Positions 55,201-64,000 of a stretch of 64,000 bases of DNA are shown in pieces; position 1 is the stretch's first letter, and each line of letters begins with the position of its first letter. The notes under the pieces are model-generated. The model was not told the origin of the DNA. It searched no databases and worked only from the letters and a program-made list of their open reading frames with translations. Position numbers and translations under genes: made by a program. Source of the stretch: Deuterostichococcus epilithicus (Eukaryota > Chlorophyta > Trebouxiophyceae > Prasiolales > Stichococcaceae); assembly GCA_033439295.1 (NCBI GenBank), contig JAVTLE010000010.1, positions 992,001-1,056,000 of the forward strand. The letters run 5' to 3'.

Positions 55201-58200
55201 TGCAGCGTACCTGTATGTGGCTGCCATGCTCGCCCAGGATCCAGATGAAGGCGGCGCGCGCCTCTGCCTCCTCCACGTCCTGTTTATGTGGAGACTTCTC
55301 ATCGATTGCATTTCACAAAGAGGGAGTCTACAACAAATGGGTTGTGCACTGCCTGATACACGGCGGGACCTGTCCAGCAACCGCGCAACATGCGAGGATA
55401 CCGAGATGTCATGCCCGAGCAGCAAGGCGGCAAGGCGACGCCTGGGCAAACATACCCAGGTGATCGACAGCGGCCCCAGTAGGAAGCAAGCCTGCAAGGT
55501 GGACGCGCACGGCACCTGCGGCGAGATGGCGGCCACGGAAGCTATTGCAACATCGGCGATGTGCGGGTAGCGCCGCAGCAGGTCCTTCATCTGGATGAGC
55601 GTCTCCGCCGTCACGCAGTCTTTGCCCAGCTCCAGGAATCCCAGCAGCCGGTCCAGCAGCCCCGACACGTCCTGCACCTACGCGCATGGGCAGGGAGGAG
55701 GTGGTACAGACCTCGTTGCCGGGCTTTACACTCAAGTGCATCATCGCGAGGGACTGCAAAGCCCGGGATGCAGGTGCAGCGCAGGTCGGCAGCACCCTCA
55801 GCATCTTGTGCAACAGCGAGCGAGTGGTCTGCAGACACCTCTGCCGGGCATTGGACCTCCATAGCGATGCAGCAGTGAGGTGTCATTGCTGACGCGGGTG
55901 CACACCTCGAGGGCGATGCGGCCTACGGCGCGCACGGCCTCACGCGCCAGGTGCTCGTCGATGTCGGTCACATACTCCGTGAGCTCCGTCACGATCTCGT
56001 AGGCGTTGCCGTCGTCCGCCACCGCGGACAGCAGCTGCAGCTTCAGGTCCTTGATGTAGGAGGGGTCGTTCATGCGGCAGTAGAAGGACTGGTAGATCTG
56101 GTGGGGGGCACAGGTGACAGTCAGTCAGGCGGTCAGCTTCAGCTGGCATCCTGGTGCAGGGCTGTAAACACTTGTTCGTGGATTGTTGGGCAGCCGACCA
56201 TGAGTACCTGGGCAGCGCACAGAGCAGCTCTCCAAGCAGCAGGCCTGGGTTCCAGCAGTGCTGATGGGGATAGGGTTTCCATGCCCAGGAGCCAGCCATG
56301 CCATGAGCTTCACGGCAAGACTGCTGGGGCGGTTCTCAAGCGCGCACCGAGGAGAAGATCACAGGGGCGCGCTGCACGATGACTAGGAAGTGGGCCAGCA
56401 CCACGTATGCCGTCTCATACTGGTCCCGCGAAATGAGCGTCATCAAAGGGTCCTTGATGCGCTCCAGTACCTGTGCAGATTTGCGGGGGTGGTTTCGAGA
56501 TTCTTGAGAAAGTTCTTGAAAGAGCATGCAAGTCTGGCGTTTTGCGGTGGGAGCAGCCTGTGGCGCAGACACGAGGAGGGCACAAATGGAAGAAGAGAAG
56601 TGCCGCTGAAAGTCTGTTGATGCGAATGACAGTGCGTCACTCCTGCGCCGCTCTGAAATATATGGCTTGCACACCTGCTGGTGGTCGTACGGCATCGCCA
56701 GGGTGAGGTTGAGGAACACCTTCACGGTGGACAGCACGACCGCGGAGTTGGGCGTCGACAGCCGGTCGTCCAGCGCGTTCATGATGTCGTACACCTCCTC
56801 CTTGCTGCCGGGGGTGTAGTGCGCCACGAAATCCAGAACCTGGCACTGCGCCCACTCCGAAAAGTCCTGCGCCACAATGACATTTCAGGCAATCTCACAG
56901 TCTTTTTGACGATTTGAACGTGCATACCATACGAGTAGCGTGCCCTTCTGACGAGCAGGTGTAGCCTGCAAGTTTGAGGGTGAACATATCTTTCAAAAGC
57001 ATAAAGCACGGAGCACGGATGTGTCGCCTGATTCATGAGCGAGGCCAGGACTGAGTGCAGGGCGAATTACCACTTTGACACCCGCTCACGCAGGGTGACG
57101 GCGCCATTGTGTGCTAAGCACAAGCACACACCTTGATGCGATTCAGCAGCGAGTACAGCAGCGACTTGGACAGTAGCTCGTTCACGCCCCCCGCCTGCAG
57201 GCATGCCAGGACAGGCTGGTCAGCCACAGCCATCAGGAAATGGCTAGCGGCCGCGTGTGAGCCATGCACCATCAGCAGGCAGCAATCCAGCAGACGGCAG
57301 CTCACTGTGTGGTTGCCTACCCACCTTCACGATGACGGACATGCAGTTGCTGACGACCATGGGGTCGGGATCGCTGGTCAGCAGGTCCCGCACCCGCTCC
57401 AGCATTCCTGCACGTCGCAGCACTGTGACCCGCTTGGCGCAGGTACAATGTAGAACTGGCTGCTGAGTCCAATTTGGCAACGACCTCGATGCATGTTTAG
57501 TACATGCCAGCGACTAGCAAGCCAATCAGACAATCTGCTTTGCTTCGTAATGTGCATGTCCTGGACACTTGCCTGCATTCTGCACCGCGCCGGCGTCAAA
57601 ATTGTACACTTTGAGGACGCCCATGACCGCTGTGCGGCGCACGTAAGGATGCCGGTCGTCCAACCCCCTCTGGATGGGTGACATCTGCAAGCAAGGATGA
57701 GATTTTAGAAGGCTGCGAAGACACAGATACTGGTATCGACTTGCAGCTGCCGGTCGCAGATGGCACAGCGCCAGATGCCGTGCGGTTGTGGCCGTGCATC
57801 TTTGGACAATCGATGCAAAATTTCAAAGATCACTCACCAGGTACTCTGTCAGGTTGGAGATGGTCAGCGAGCACAGGCTGCGCAGGGCGAGGCCCCGGAT
57901 GGTGGGGTCCTGGTCCTGGCAGTCCTTCAGCAGCATGTTGATGGTCAACAGCATCAGGTCCGGGTTTGCATTGGCGTACGTGGTGATGTACTGGTACAGC
58001 GACTTCTTCAGCACGATGTCCTGGGAGTCCGACGCCGCGCAGGTGATGACCTGCACAGCATCAAGGGCGTTGCATATCTTGGGTCGTCCATCATGGGCCA
58101 CTGAAGGCGCATCGCCTACGCCGAACACATGCCGCATTGCGAAGCTGGTGGCGACACTGGTGGTTGCAACGTGAGTCTGCACTGGGGTTGACGACCACGC

Positions 58201-58379
58201 GCAGCAGTTACCTGCATGAAGAGGCTGGACATATCCTGTCCGATGGTCCCCAGCATGATCAGCTTGCGGAACAGCTCGCGCTTCAGCGCAATCTTCTCCG
58301 GGCTGCTGCCGCCACCGCTGAGCCGCATGAGCTGGCTCCGCAGCTCGCCGACCTCCCCTCTGCTCTTCTCGGCCACCAT
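52290..58379 (-). CDS. AP4B1: AP-4 complex subunit beta
   Basis: Large subunit of the AP-4 adaptor that sorts cargo at the trans-Golgi. Seventeen exons join in phase to about 812 aa: 58379-58212, 58050-57838, 57684-57573, 57407-57325, 57194-57132, 56866-56675, 56470-56348, 56097-55906, 55677-55516, 55279-55211, 54715-54516, 54030-53901, 53602-53498, 53359-53263, 53128-52923, 52799-52701, 52514-52290. AP-4 rather than AP-1/2 features: IMLGTIGQDMSSLFM, NPDLMLLTINMLLKDC, DPTIRGLALRSLCSL, HPYVRRTAVMGVLKVY, DDRLSTPNSAVVLSTVKVF and YEIVTELTEYVTDID. The hinge (~570-705) is acidic, then Pro/Ala-rich, with DPF and LLGLD (673-677). The appendage ends in VRMASGGNPPKFYFHA ... FESLFTSAAARFN. GC donors follow 57573 and probably 53498. 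Hinge exons rest on phase more than homology. Confidence 0.94.
54366..54580 (-). repeat. Tandem copy of an exon end inside an AP-4 beta intron
   Basis: The end of the exon at 54516 (AAADTDQDVHDRGLLYY) recurs in the following intron as AAADIDHDVHDHGLSMH. On the plus strand GGCCGTGGTCGTGGACATC (54371) matches GGCCGCGGTCGTGGACGTC (54529), offset 158 bp, over about 45 bp. Confidence 0.85.
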
Positions 58380-58905
58380 GTCGCCCGCAGATGTCGCGTG
58401 CTGCTGGTGTAGGTAGGTCTGGCTTAGGTGGGCACTCACGAGCTCACCAGTTCGGGCACGAGCGCTTCTAGCAGGCGGTCATAGTGTGCAATATATCTCG
58501 CAGGAATCCATCAATTGTTCTTTGCAATGTGATTCGGGCGACACTCCGAAGAAAACTCGCTGTTCAAGAAGACTTTTGTCGGGATGCAATGTGGAGATGC
58601 ACAGTCCACGAGGCCAAAAAGACTCTGCCTCGCACGCAACATAAAAAGTGTCTATATCGTCGCTTGTGCAGCCTCAATGTGCGGGAGTGTGTGCTTCTTA
58701 CATGTGACAGACGAATGCTGACGACGGGCACGTGTGCTTTCGAAAATGCTGCTTTTATAGCCCAAGCAGTGGCTCAGACCTCATTCTGCTGTCAACTCCC
58801 TGTCAGATCCTTGCGTCTATTGCAAGCTTGTTGACACCAGCAGGACATCGCATCTCGTGTCACCGAAGAGTCGCTTGTCGCCGATCGCGCTGCGGCGGGC
58901 GAGCC
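58380..58905. promoter_or_regulatory. Divergent intergenic region, AP-4 beta / Cys-rich protein
   Basis: 526 bp between divergent start codons, AT-richer than the exons. No coding pattern, repeat or RNA gene is recognised. Confidence 0.45.
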
Positions 58906-59485
58906 ATGCAGCCGTGGTGGGCAGCTGGCCTGGCGCTGCCAGCTCTCCTTCTTACGCGAGGATCGAGCAAGGGGAAGCCAAAGAGCGCAGACGACAGCAT
59001 CGGTGGCAGGTCTGGTGACCTGCTGACATCATGGGTGCCGCATGCCGCGTGCCACATGTCGCATGAAAACGCCGTCACGATTCGAGGTTTTGAGGCCACG
59101 CCCTATGACCGACTTTACTCCATCCCATCCGCAGGTCAGAAGAGGGCTCGGATCCCACGTTTGTCTGCGAGCGGGTGTGCACATCCGACAGGTTGCTGCG
59201 GCGAATGGGCGGACTTTCAGTTGACCCAACGCCCAACACTTGTGTGACAGTGTGTGGCATCTCAGGTTGGTACATCCAGCATGCATGTTGCAAGGGTCTG
59301 TCTTCGATGGCTGCTGGCATGTGCGCGTATCACCAACCTAGCCCGAATTCTGACACAGCTAGCTTTTGTGGACAGGCACAGACTCTTGCGAGGACGCCTG
59401 CCAGCGAGCTGTGTGCGCAAACATGCACCAGGTTCCAGCTTGGAATCAGAGCTGCCTGAAACGGTGCGAGTGCTGTCCTCCGTGA
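58906..59485 (+). CDS. Small conserved cysteine-rich protein of the green lineage, function unknown
   Basis: Three short exons join in phase to 114 aa: 58906-59009, 59135-59265, 59376-59485. A hydrophobic N-terminus (PWWAAGLALPALLL) followed by a Lys/Ser stretch suggests a signal or transit peptide. The rest is a compact Cys-rich domain: DPTFVCERVCTSDRLLRRMG, DPTPNTCVTVCGIS, TDSCEDACQRAVC, ANMHQVPAWNQSCLKRC and a final ECCPP. Paired C-x3-C spacings recur (CERVC, CVTVC, CEDAC, CLKRC), which suggests disulfides or metal binding. I recall similar plant and algal proteins but no established name or role. No single reading frame exposes the gene; it appears only after splicing. Exon 1 is the least certain part (its donor is GTCTGG). 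Confidence 0.75.
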
Positions 59486-59946
59486 AGCATGCAGCGTGAT
59501 TGGCACCCGCTCAGCCACAAATCACGCCTGAACATGATCGCACCAGCCCAATATTTTGCTAGCAGTTCAGACGACTCACAAGGCTCTGCCATAATCAGGT
59601 GCACAAGCGAGTGCCTGCGCGGGCGCGCTGGATGAAGCAGCAGCCAGGGGAGTAGATGGCATGTTGGTGATGTGCGTTTCAGGGATTGGCTTGGCGGGAT
59701 AGGCATGTGGCCATGACCTTCCAGAAGGTTCAGCGGCACGGCAAGGGATCGAACTACTACAACGGATCGAGCATGACCGGGTGAAACACGTGAACGCATA
59801 TTGTACAAAACATCTGAACCTAGGACGTACTCCAGATTGACGGCACTCACACCTGAGCGGCTGGCATGTAACGGAAATCGCTGGGTCAGACTCACCAACC
59901 CTCACCATTTCCAGTTCTTCAGAACAAGGCAAGCAGCTGCGCCCTC
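59486..59946. other. Convergent intergenic region, Cys-rich gene / ESF2
   Basis: 3' UTRs of converging genes. No further exon is recognised. Confidence 0.45.
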
Positions 59947-61369
59947 TCAAGTCTGCGGCCTGCCGGCAATAAGCGACAGCAAGCTGGACGGCAGCGTCGC
60001 CGCCGCCGCCCCGACGCTGTCTGCCTTGGGCTTGCGCTGCCCGTACCCGCGCACTCGCTGCGGTGGCCGCTCGGCCTCCGCCGATGCCGGCTCCTGCCGC
60101 CGGCCCGCTGCCATTGATGCTTCTGCCGCCGCAGCTGCCTGCTGCTCCTTGCGCTGCTTGATGGCGGCCACGCCCTTCGACTTGTCGACGCGAGACAGGT
60201 AAAAGTCCCGCTCCCGCTTGGCCGCCGAGATTTCCATCGCCAGCTTCTGGTCGTGCACTGCACGCTGATATGCTGCGAGTGTGGGAAATTCAGGTCAGCA
60301 CATGATCTTGGAACGTCAGTCAAGTCGCAACACAGTTGTCGAGCAGCATTTCGTAGGTTTTGATCCTGTGCCAGGCAATGCAGCCACAGAACACAGTGCT
60401 TGAAATTCATGCTGCAGCGCGGGCTGTGAAACACGTCCGCTGTACGAAACCTACCAATGTCCTCCGTGAGCGCCTCCCATTCAAATTTGGGCAGGTACTT
60501 CAGGCACCACAGGTCGAAGTGGTAGGCCGACCGCCGCTTGCCGCCCATGGGCTGCCCGTTCAGCATGGCGGCCACCTGCATCAAATGATGACCTTTCAGT
60601 TGAAACATCATGGGAGCACTAGGTGCTGCAGGTTCGACATGCAGTCCTGGAAAGGGTCATTCGAGCTCGTGAAAGAATATGGTCTCCAGCAGGCTCCGCA
60701 TGCTGCATGTCTCATCGAAGGTATGCAGCACGACTCTGCCGCAGGCTGGTTGCAATCGCTCCGCAATTGGCGGCAAACCTCACTTCATGCCCACCTGCTT
60801 GGCGACGCGCTTGTCCTGAAACTCCACCCAGCCCTCAGTGAAGTTCTTGCCCGTGTTCCCACGGTGCTTCTTGCGCTTAGCGCGCAGCGATGGGGCCTCC
60901 GGCGCCAGGTACAGCCGCCCCAACTCGCCATGCTGCTCCATCATCTGCCGCAGCTTCTGCGGCTTCTGCAGACATCGGCACAGCGCACGTGACGCCGCAA
61001 TGAACACTCTGAACGCCGTGAGCTGGTGCATTCGACCTCAAAGTAGACATGGCTCTACTGACCTCCCAAGCGCTACGACTGCATGCTGTGATTGTTGCTG
61101 ACGTGCACAGCATGGTGCGCACCAGGTGCGGCGGGATGCGGCTGATGTAGATGACGCCTGCGCCAGGCGATAGAGCGTGTGAACAGGCTCCGCGATTGCA
61201 TGCCGGCTTCGACACTATGTGCAGAATCGGAACCCGCATTCTGCACCAACTGCCGCGCATGCAGCACAGTACCTCGCTTTGGCCGCTTCGCCTTGGGCTC
61301 TGGCACCTGAGCCGCTGCCGATGCCTCCTCCTCATCTGCATCGGTCCAGTCCTCCTCCTCCATCTCCAT
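59947..61369 (-). CDS. ESF2: Pre-rRNA-processing factor ESF2 / ABT1 (RRM-type)
   Basis: Nucleolar RNA-binding protein of the small-subunit processome, needed for early 18S rRNA cleavages. Five exons join in phase to 249 aa: 61369-61273, 61157-61123, 60965-60795, 60575-60455, 60272-59947. An acidic N-terminus (EMEEEDWTDADEEEA) with a basic PKAKRPKR is followed by an atypical RRM: GVIYISRIPPHL, LRQMMEQHGELGRLYLAPE, KRKKHRGNTGKNFTEGWVEF, KRVAKQVAAMLNGQPMGGK. The family's HFDLWCLKYLPKFEWEALTE block and the helix AMEISAAKRERDFYLSRVDK come next. The tail is Ala/Gln-rich. The start is the first ATG in frame with the acidic region. Confidence 0.94.
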
Positions 61370-62116
61370 GCTGGATGGAGTAGCCGACGGCTGCACCGCC
61401 AAAGGCTGCGGTTGCGCAGCCCGCAGGCGAGTACCTTACGATGGTAGGAGAAGGTGCTTTGTAACAGCTTCGAACGCTGGCGTTTGCTGAATCTTACAAC
61501 GTTTGCCCCCAAGACGGTCAAGCCTGGAACCGTGTTTGCAGTGATGTGCAAGATTGAGTGCACCAACGGAAGCTTAGCCGTTGATCGGCCAGTTGCGAGA
61601 CGTGCTGCACACTGCTGTCAGTCGAAGACCTGATTTTGATTTGAACCGGTATTCATTGCACGATGCTGCTGTTGCATTGCCAGGCCAAACGGGGGTGCGT
61701 TAGTCTTCACTCCCTCTGATGACTAAGCAAGCCTTCACGGTCGCTGCAAGCCAGTACCATGGTCGGCACAGATTCGTTTGCAGAGCTTGATTTTCACAGT
61801 CAACATCCTCAGATTCAGAGACTCGCGTCTGCTTGACCTCACCGCACATCACATAAAATTTGCAAACGGTTTGTCGGCATCCTTGGCTCACGTGTCCAGG
61901 TGCACCGGCTTCCTGATGCTTTTTCGGAGCCGAAACAGCATGAAAACTGACATGAGAGCCTCCTCGATGTCTGGTGCAATCCTGGCGCAGAGTCCAGCCA
62001 GTGCTGCACATTGTCGTGTTATTCAAGTCAGTGTTTAATTCATTGTCAGCCATATTAAAACATGTCTCTCGTCGCTCGCAGCTGGCGGCCGCCAACGAGC
62101 GACAGTTACTTGCAAC
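61370..62116. promoter_or_regulatory. Divergent intergenic region, ESF2 / second SDR
   Basis: 747 bp between divergent start codons, containing both promoters and 5' UTRs. No exon, repeat or RNA gene is recognised. Confidence 0.45.
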
Positions 62117-63578
62117 ATGGCACCGATCGCGGTGATTGGAGCGACTGGCGGCGTCGGGCAGGAGGCCGTCAAGCAGCTGCTGGCGCAGCAGCGGGAGGTG
62201 CGCGCCATCGGCCGCAGCAAGGAACGTCTGGAGAAGGAATTTGGCACGTCGCCCAATCTGCAGCTGGTGCAGGCGAGCGTCGAGGACACTGACAGCCTGA
62301 AGGCGGCGCTGGAGGGGGTATCGGGCGTCATCAACGCATCCTCCGGGTGAGCAACCGAGCAGCTCGGCATTTTGCTAGTCCTGAATCGCTCAGGCCGATG
62401 CAATGTCTACCAGCATGCGTTCCAAGTCACCTTGCGCCCTGCTACATGTGGTTTTTGACCAAAATCTCAGTGTGTTTATGCACTTCCTTCCAGCAAGACG
62501 TACTTCTCGGCATCAGCGGTGGACTTCAAGGTGACGATTTGCATCTCAAGGCTCTAGGAAGTGTTGCATTTGACAACATTTCATTAGTGCAATTCATATT
62601 TGATTCGCTGTACCCACGAAACGATCTGCAGGGTGGCGGCAATGTCGCTGAAGCCGCCAAGGCGGTGGGCGCCCATGTGGTGCTCATCTCCTCGTGCCTG
62701 GTCACGAAGCAGCACAGGTGGGCCGTTCAGGAGCATCCTGTGCCAGCACAGCGGTCTGCGTTGGTCAGTAGTCCCAACCAGCACACTGCATCTGGGCGGT
62801 GCGCGCGCTGAACCTTGCTGTCAGAACTCATGTCTGGTCCCCACAGTTTCACATGCTTCACGCCCTGCACGTCATGTAGGTTTCACCCCATGCGGCTTCT
62901 GCTCAACAACATCCGATATGGCCTGATGGACAACAAGCTGAAGGGTGGGTCTTGCCATCTCCCCCATTGATTGCCCTTATGCAACAACCACCCTGCATTG
63001 TCCGCACTCCGGTTCGTGCTTTCGTGATCTTGTGACCTTGATGTCAGCCTTGCTGCAACATAGGCGAGGACCTGCTGCGACAGAGCGGTGCGAAGTATAC
63101 GATCATTCGGCCGGGCGGGCTCACCAACGCTGCGGGTGGCAAGGAGGAGCTCAAGATAGGTGCGATCCGATGCGCAGAATCGAAACCCAGATTCTGGCAG
63201 CATTCCTCCTGGTTTACATAGGCATTCCACTGCCCATGACTGCGCGGCAACATGCGGGTCCGAGTCTGGTTCGAGGATGTCTGCCTCGATGTACGTTGCT
63301 GCCGCCACGCGGAGCACAGTAACTACAGCACTGCCATGCGGACACCTGGCGGTATCCCGGCTGGCGCTTGACCGTCCCACGAGCTGATCACAGGTCAGGG
63401 CGACAAGGGCTCACCAGGCCGGGTGTCACGGGCAGACGTTGCCACGGTCGCGCTTGCTGCGCTGGAGCGGCTGGAGGCCAGCAATCGCAAGACGATTGAG
63501 CTTTCCAGCCAGCCGACAGATGCCCCGAAGGCCGACCAGCTGCAGCACGTATTTGACGGCACGACCGCAGATGCATGA
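62117..63578 (+). CDS. Atypical short-chain dehydrogenase (NAD(P)H-binding, SDR_a5-like)
   Basis: Six exons join in phase to about 232 aa: 62117-62346, 62494-62530, 62632-62717, 62880-62944, 63064-63159, 63394-63578. Landmarks: an N-terminal Rossmann motif right at the start (PIAVIGATGGVGQEAVKQLL), REVRAIGRSKERLEKEFG, VEDTDSLKAALEGVSGVIN, TYFSASAVDFK, AHVVLISSCLVTKQHRF, MRLLLNNIRYGLMDNKLKGE, AKYTIIRPGGLTN, SRADVATVALAALE. No transit peptide precedes the fold, so it is probably cytosolic. It is in the same broad subfamily as the SDR at 45431-47473 but is not a close duplicate. Canonical YxxxK is absent; the substrate is unknown. The ATG is the first in frame and abuts the Rossmann strand. Confidence 0.9.
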
Positions 63579-63598
63579 ACAGGTAGTGGAGAGGTGCT

Positions 63599-63603
63599 TG
63601 TAA
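63599..63603 (+). terminator. Possible TGTAA polyadenylation signal for the second SDR
   Basis: TGTAATTTTG lies 20 nt past the SDR stop. TGTAA is the common green-algal poly(A) signal. The short distance to the converging gene suits a compact terminator. Confidence 0.45.
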
Positions 63604-63681
63604 TTTTGCATCTGCATGGCCACTCTGGCCATGTTGGTGTTACTGACACAATGGCTGCTTCAATGACTTTTTGTACAATTT

Positions 63682-64000
63682 CTAAACACTTGAAAGAGTT
63701 TGGGTTCGACACACGAGACAACTCCTCAACAGGTGCTGGAATCTTTTCCTGCGGTTGCTCTCGGCCGAGTGTGGTGCAGGTAGTACTCCACCCGCACAGC
63801 TCACCGCCAGTCTGCCAGCTCCACGCACTCCAGGACGTTCTGGTCTGCGCACTTCCAATGGCTCGTTAGCCTTCAAGTATGGTTGCATCATGCGAGTATA
63901 AGAAGCAGGCGAAAGCAGTTGAAGGCCAGGCAAGTTGAAGAGGTGCTGTCACCTGGATCCCGGAAGAAGATCGCCTGCAGCAAGCACATGAAATGTTGGC
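63682..64000 (-). CDS. VOC/glyoxalase-fold protein, 3' end only
   Basis: Exons 63974-63953, 63844-63805 and about 63759-63682 join in phase. The first two give AIFFRDPDQNVLECVELADW, the closing strand of a vicinal-oxygen-chelate (glyoxalase/dioxygenase) domain, in which the Glu after NVL is the usual metal-ligand position. The first visible exon is only 22 nt (CTGCAG acceptor, CCAG|GTGACA donor), and neither exon can be seen in one frame. The third exon is inferred from phase (CGCAG|GAAAAG) and gives a short basic tail ending at the stop at 63682; it has no homology support. The 5' part lies beyond the window. The exact enzyme cannot be named. Confidence 0.7.

Noticed and set aside
1-64000. 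Search for mobile elements, CRISPR arrays, rRNA and tRNA genes
   Set aside because: No transposase, reverse transcriptase, long terminal or inverted repeats, CRISPR-like arrays or RNA genes seen on reading both strands; a covariance-model scan was not possible.

Overview
This window is nuclear DNA from an intron-rich green alga, most likely a trebouxiophyte (Coccomyxa/Trebouxia-like). The evidence is green-lineage proteins (a NEOXANTHIN-DEFICIENT 1-like protein, a RETICULATA-related protein, a peroxisomal LACS with a PTS2, a two-domain AP2 factor, AP-4 beta), GC-rich exons cut by about 150 spliceosomal introns, and plant-type TTTAGGG-like fragments. Almost no gene is a single ORF. I rebuilt 18 genes by joining exons whose splice phases agree; most close to family length with no phase error. 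The genus is an inference.

Layout, left to right: sugar-porter 3' end (+), NECAP (-), secreted subtilase with C-terminal beta-sandwich region (+), peroxisomal long-chain acyl-CoA synthetase (-), organellar HflX GTPase (+), RETICULATA-related plastid protein (-), proteasome assembly chaperone PSMG2 (-), CAND1 (+), NXD1-like (-), plastid cyclophilin (+), AP2/ANT-type factor (-), atypical SDR (+), GPR107-like seven-helix membrane protein (-), AP-4 beta (-), small Cys-rich protein (+), ESF2/ABT1 ribosome-biogenesis factor (-), second atypical SDR (+), VOC/glyoxalase-fold protein (-, cut by the right edge). Fifteen of the 17 neighbouring pairs point in opposite directions, so the window is mainly divergent promoters alternating with short convergent gaps. 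PSMG2 and CAND1 (proteasome / SCF ubiquitin ligase) share one divergent promoter, and NXD1-like and the plastid cyclophilin share another.

The genes are ordinary housekeeping genes. The unusual signal is in gene structure. (1) About 16 introns (roughly 10%) appear to start with GC rather than GT, with a recurring MAG|GCRNGY donor; each is forced by reading phase and family homology. (2) Six genes carry a decayed tandem copy of an exon edge, with its splice site, inside the adjacent intron; in three unrelated genes the spacing is about 124 bp. (3) The AP-4 beta hinge contains a match to the clathrin-box consensus. Seven N bases fall in or near CAND1 exons.
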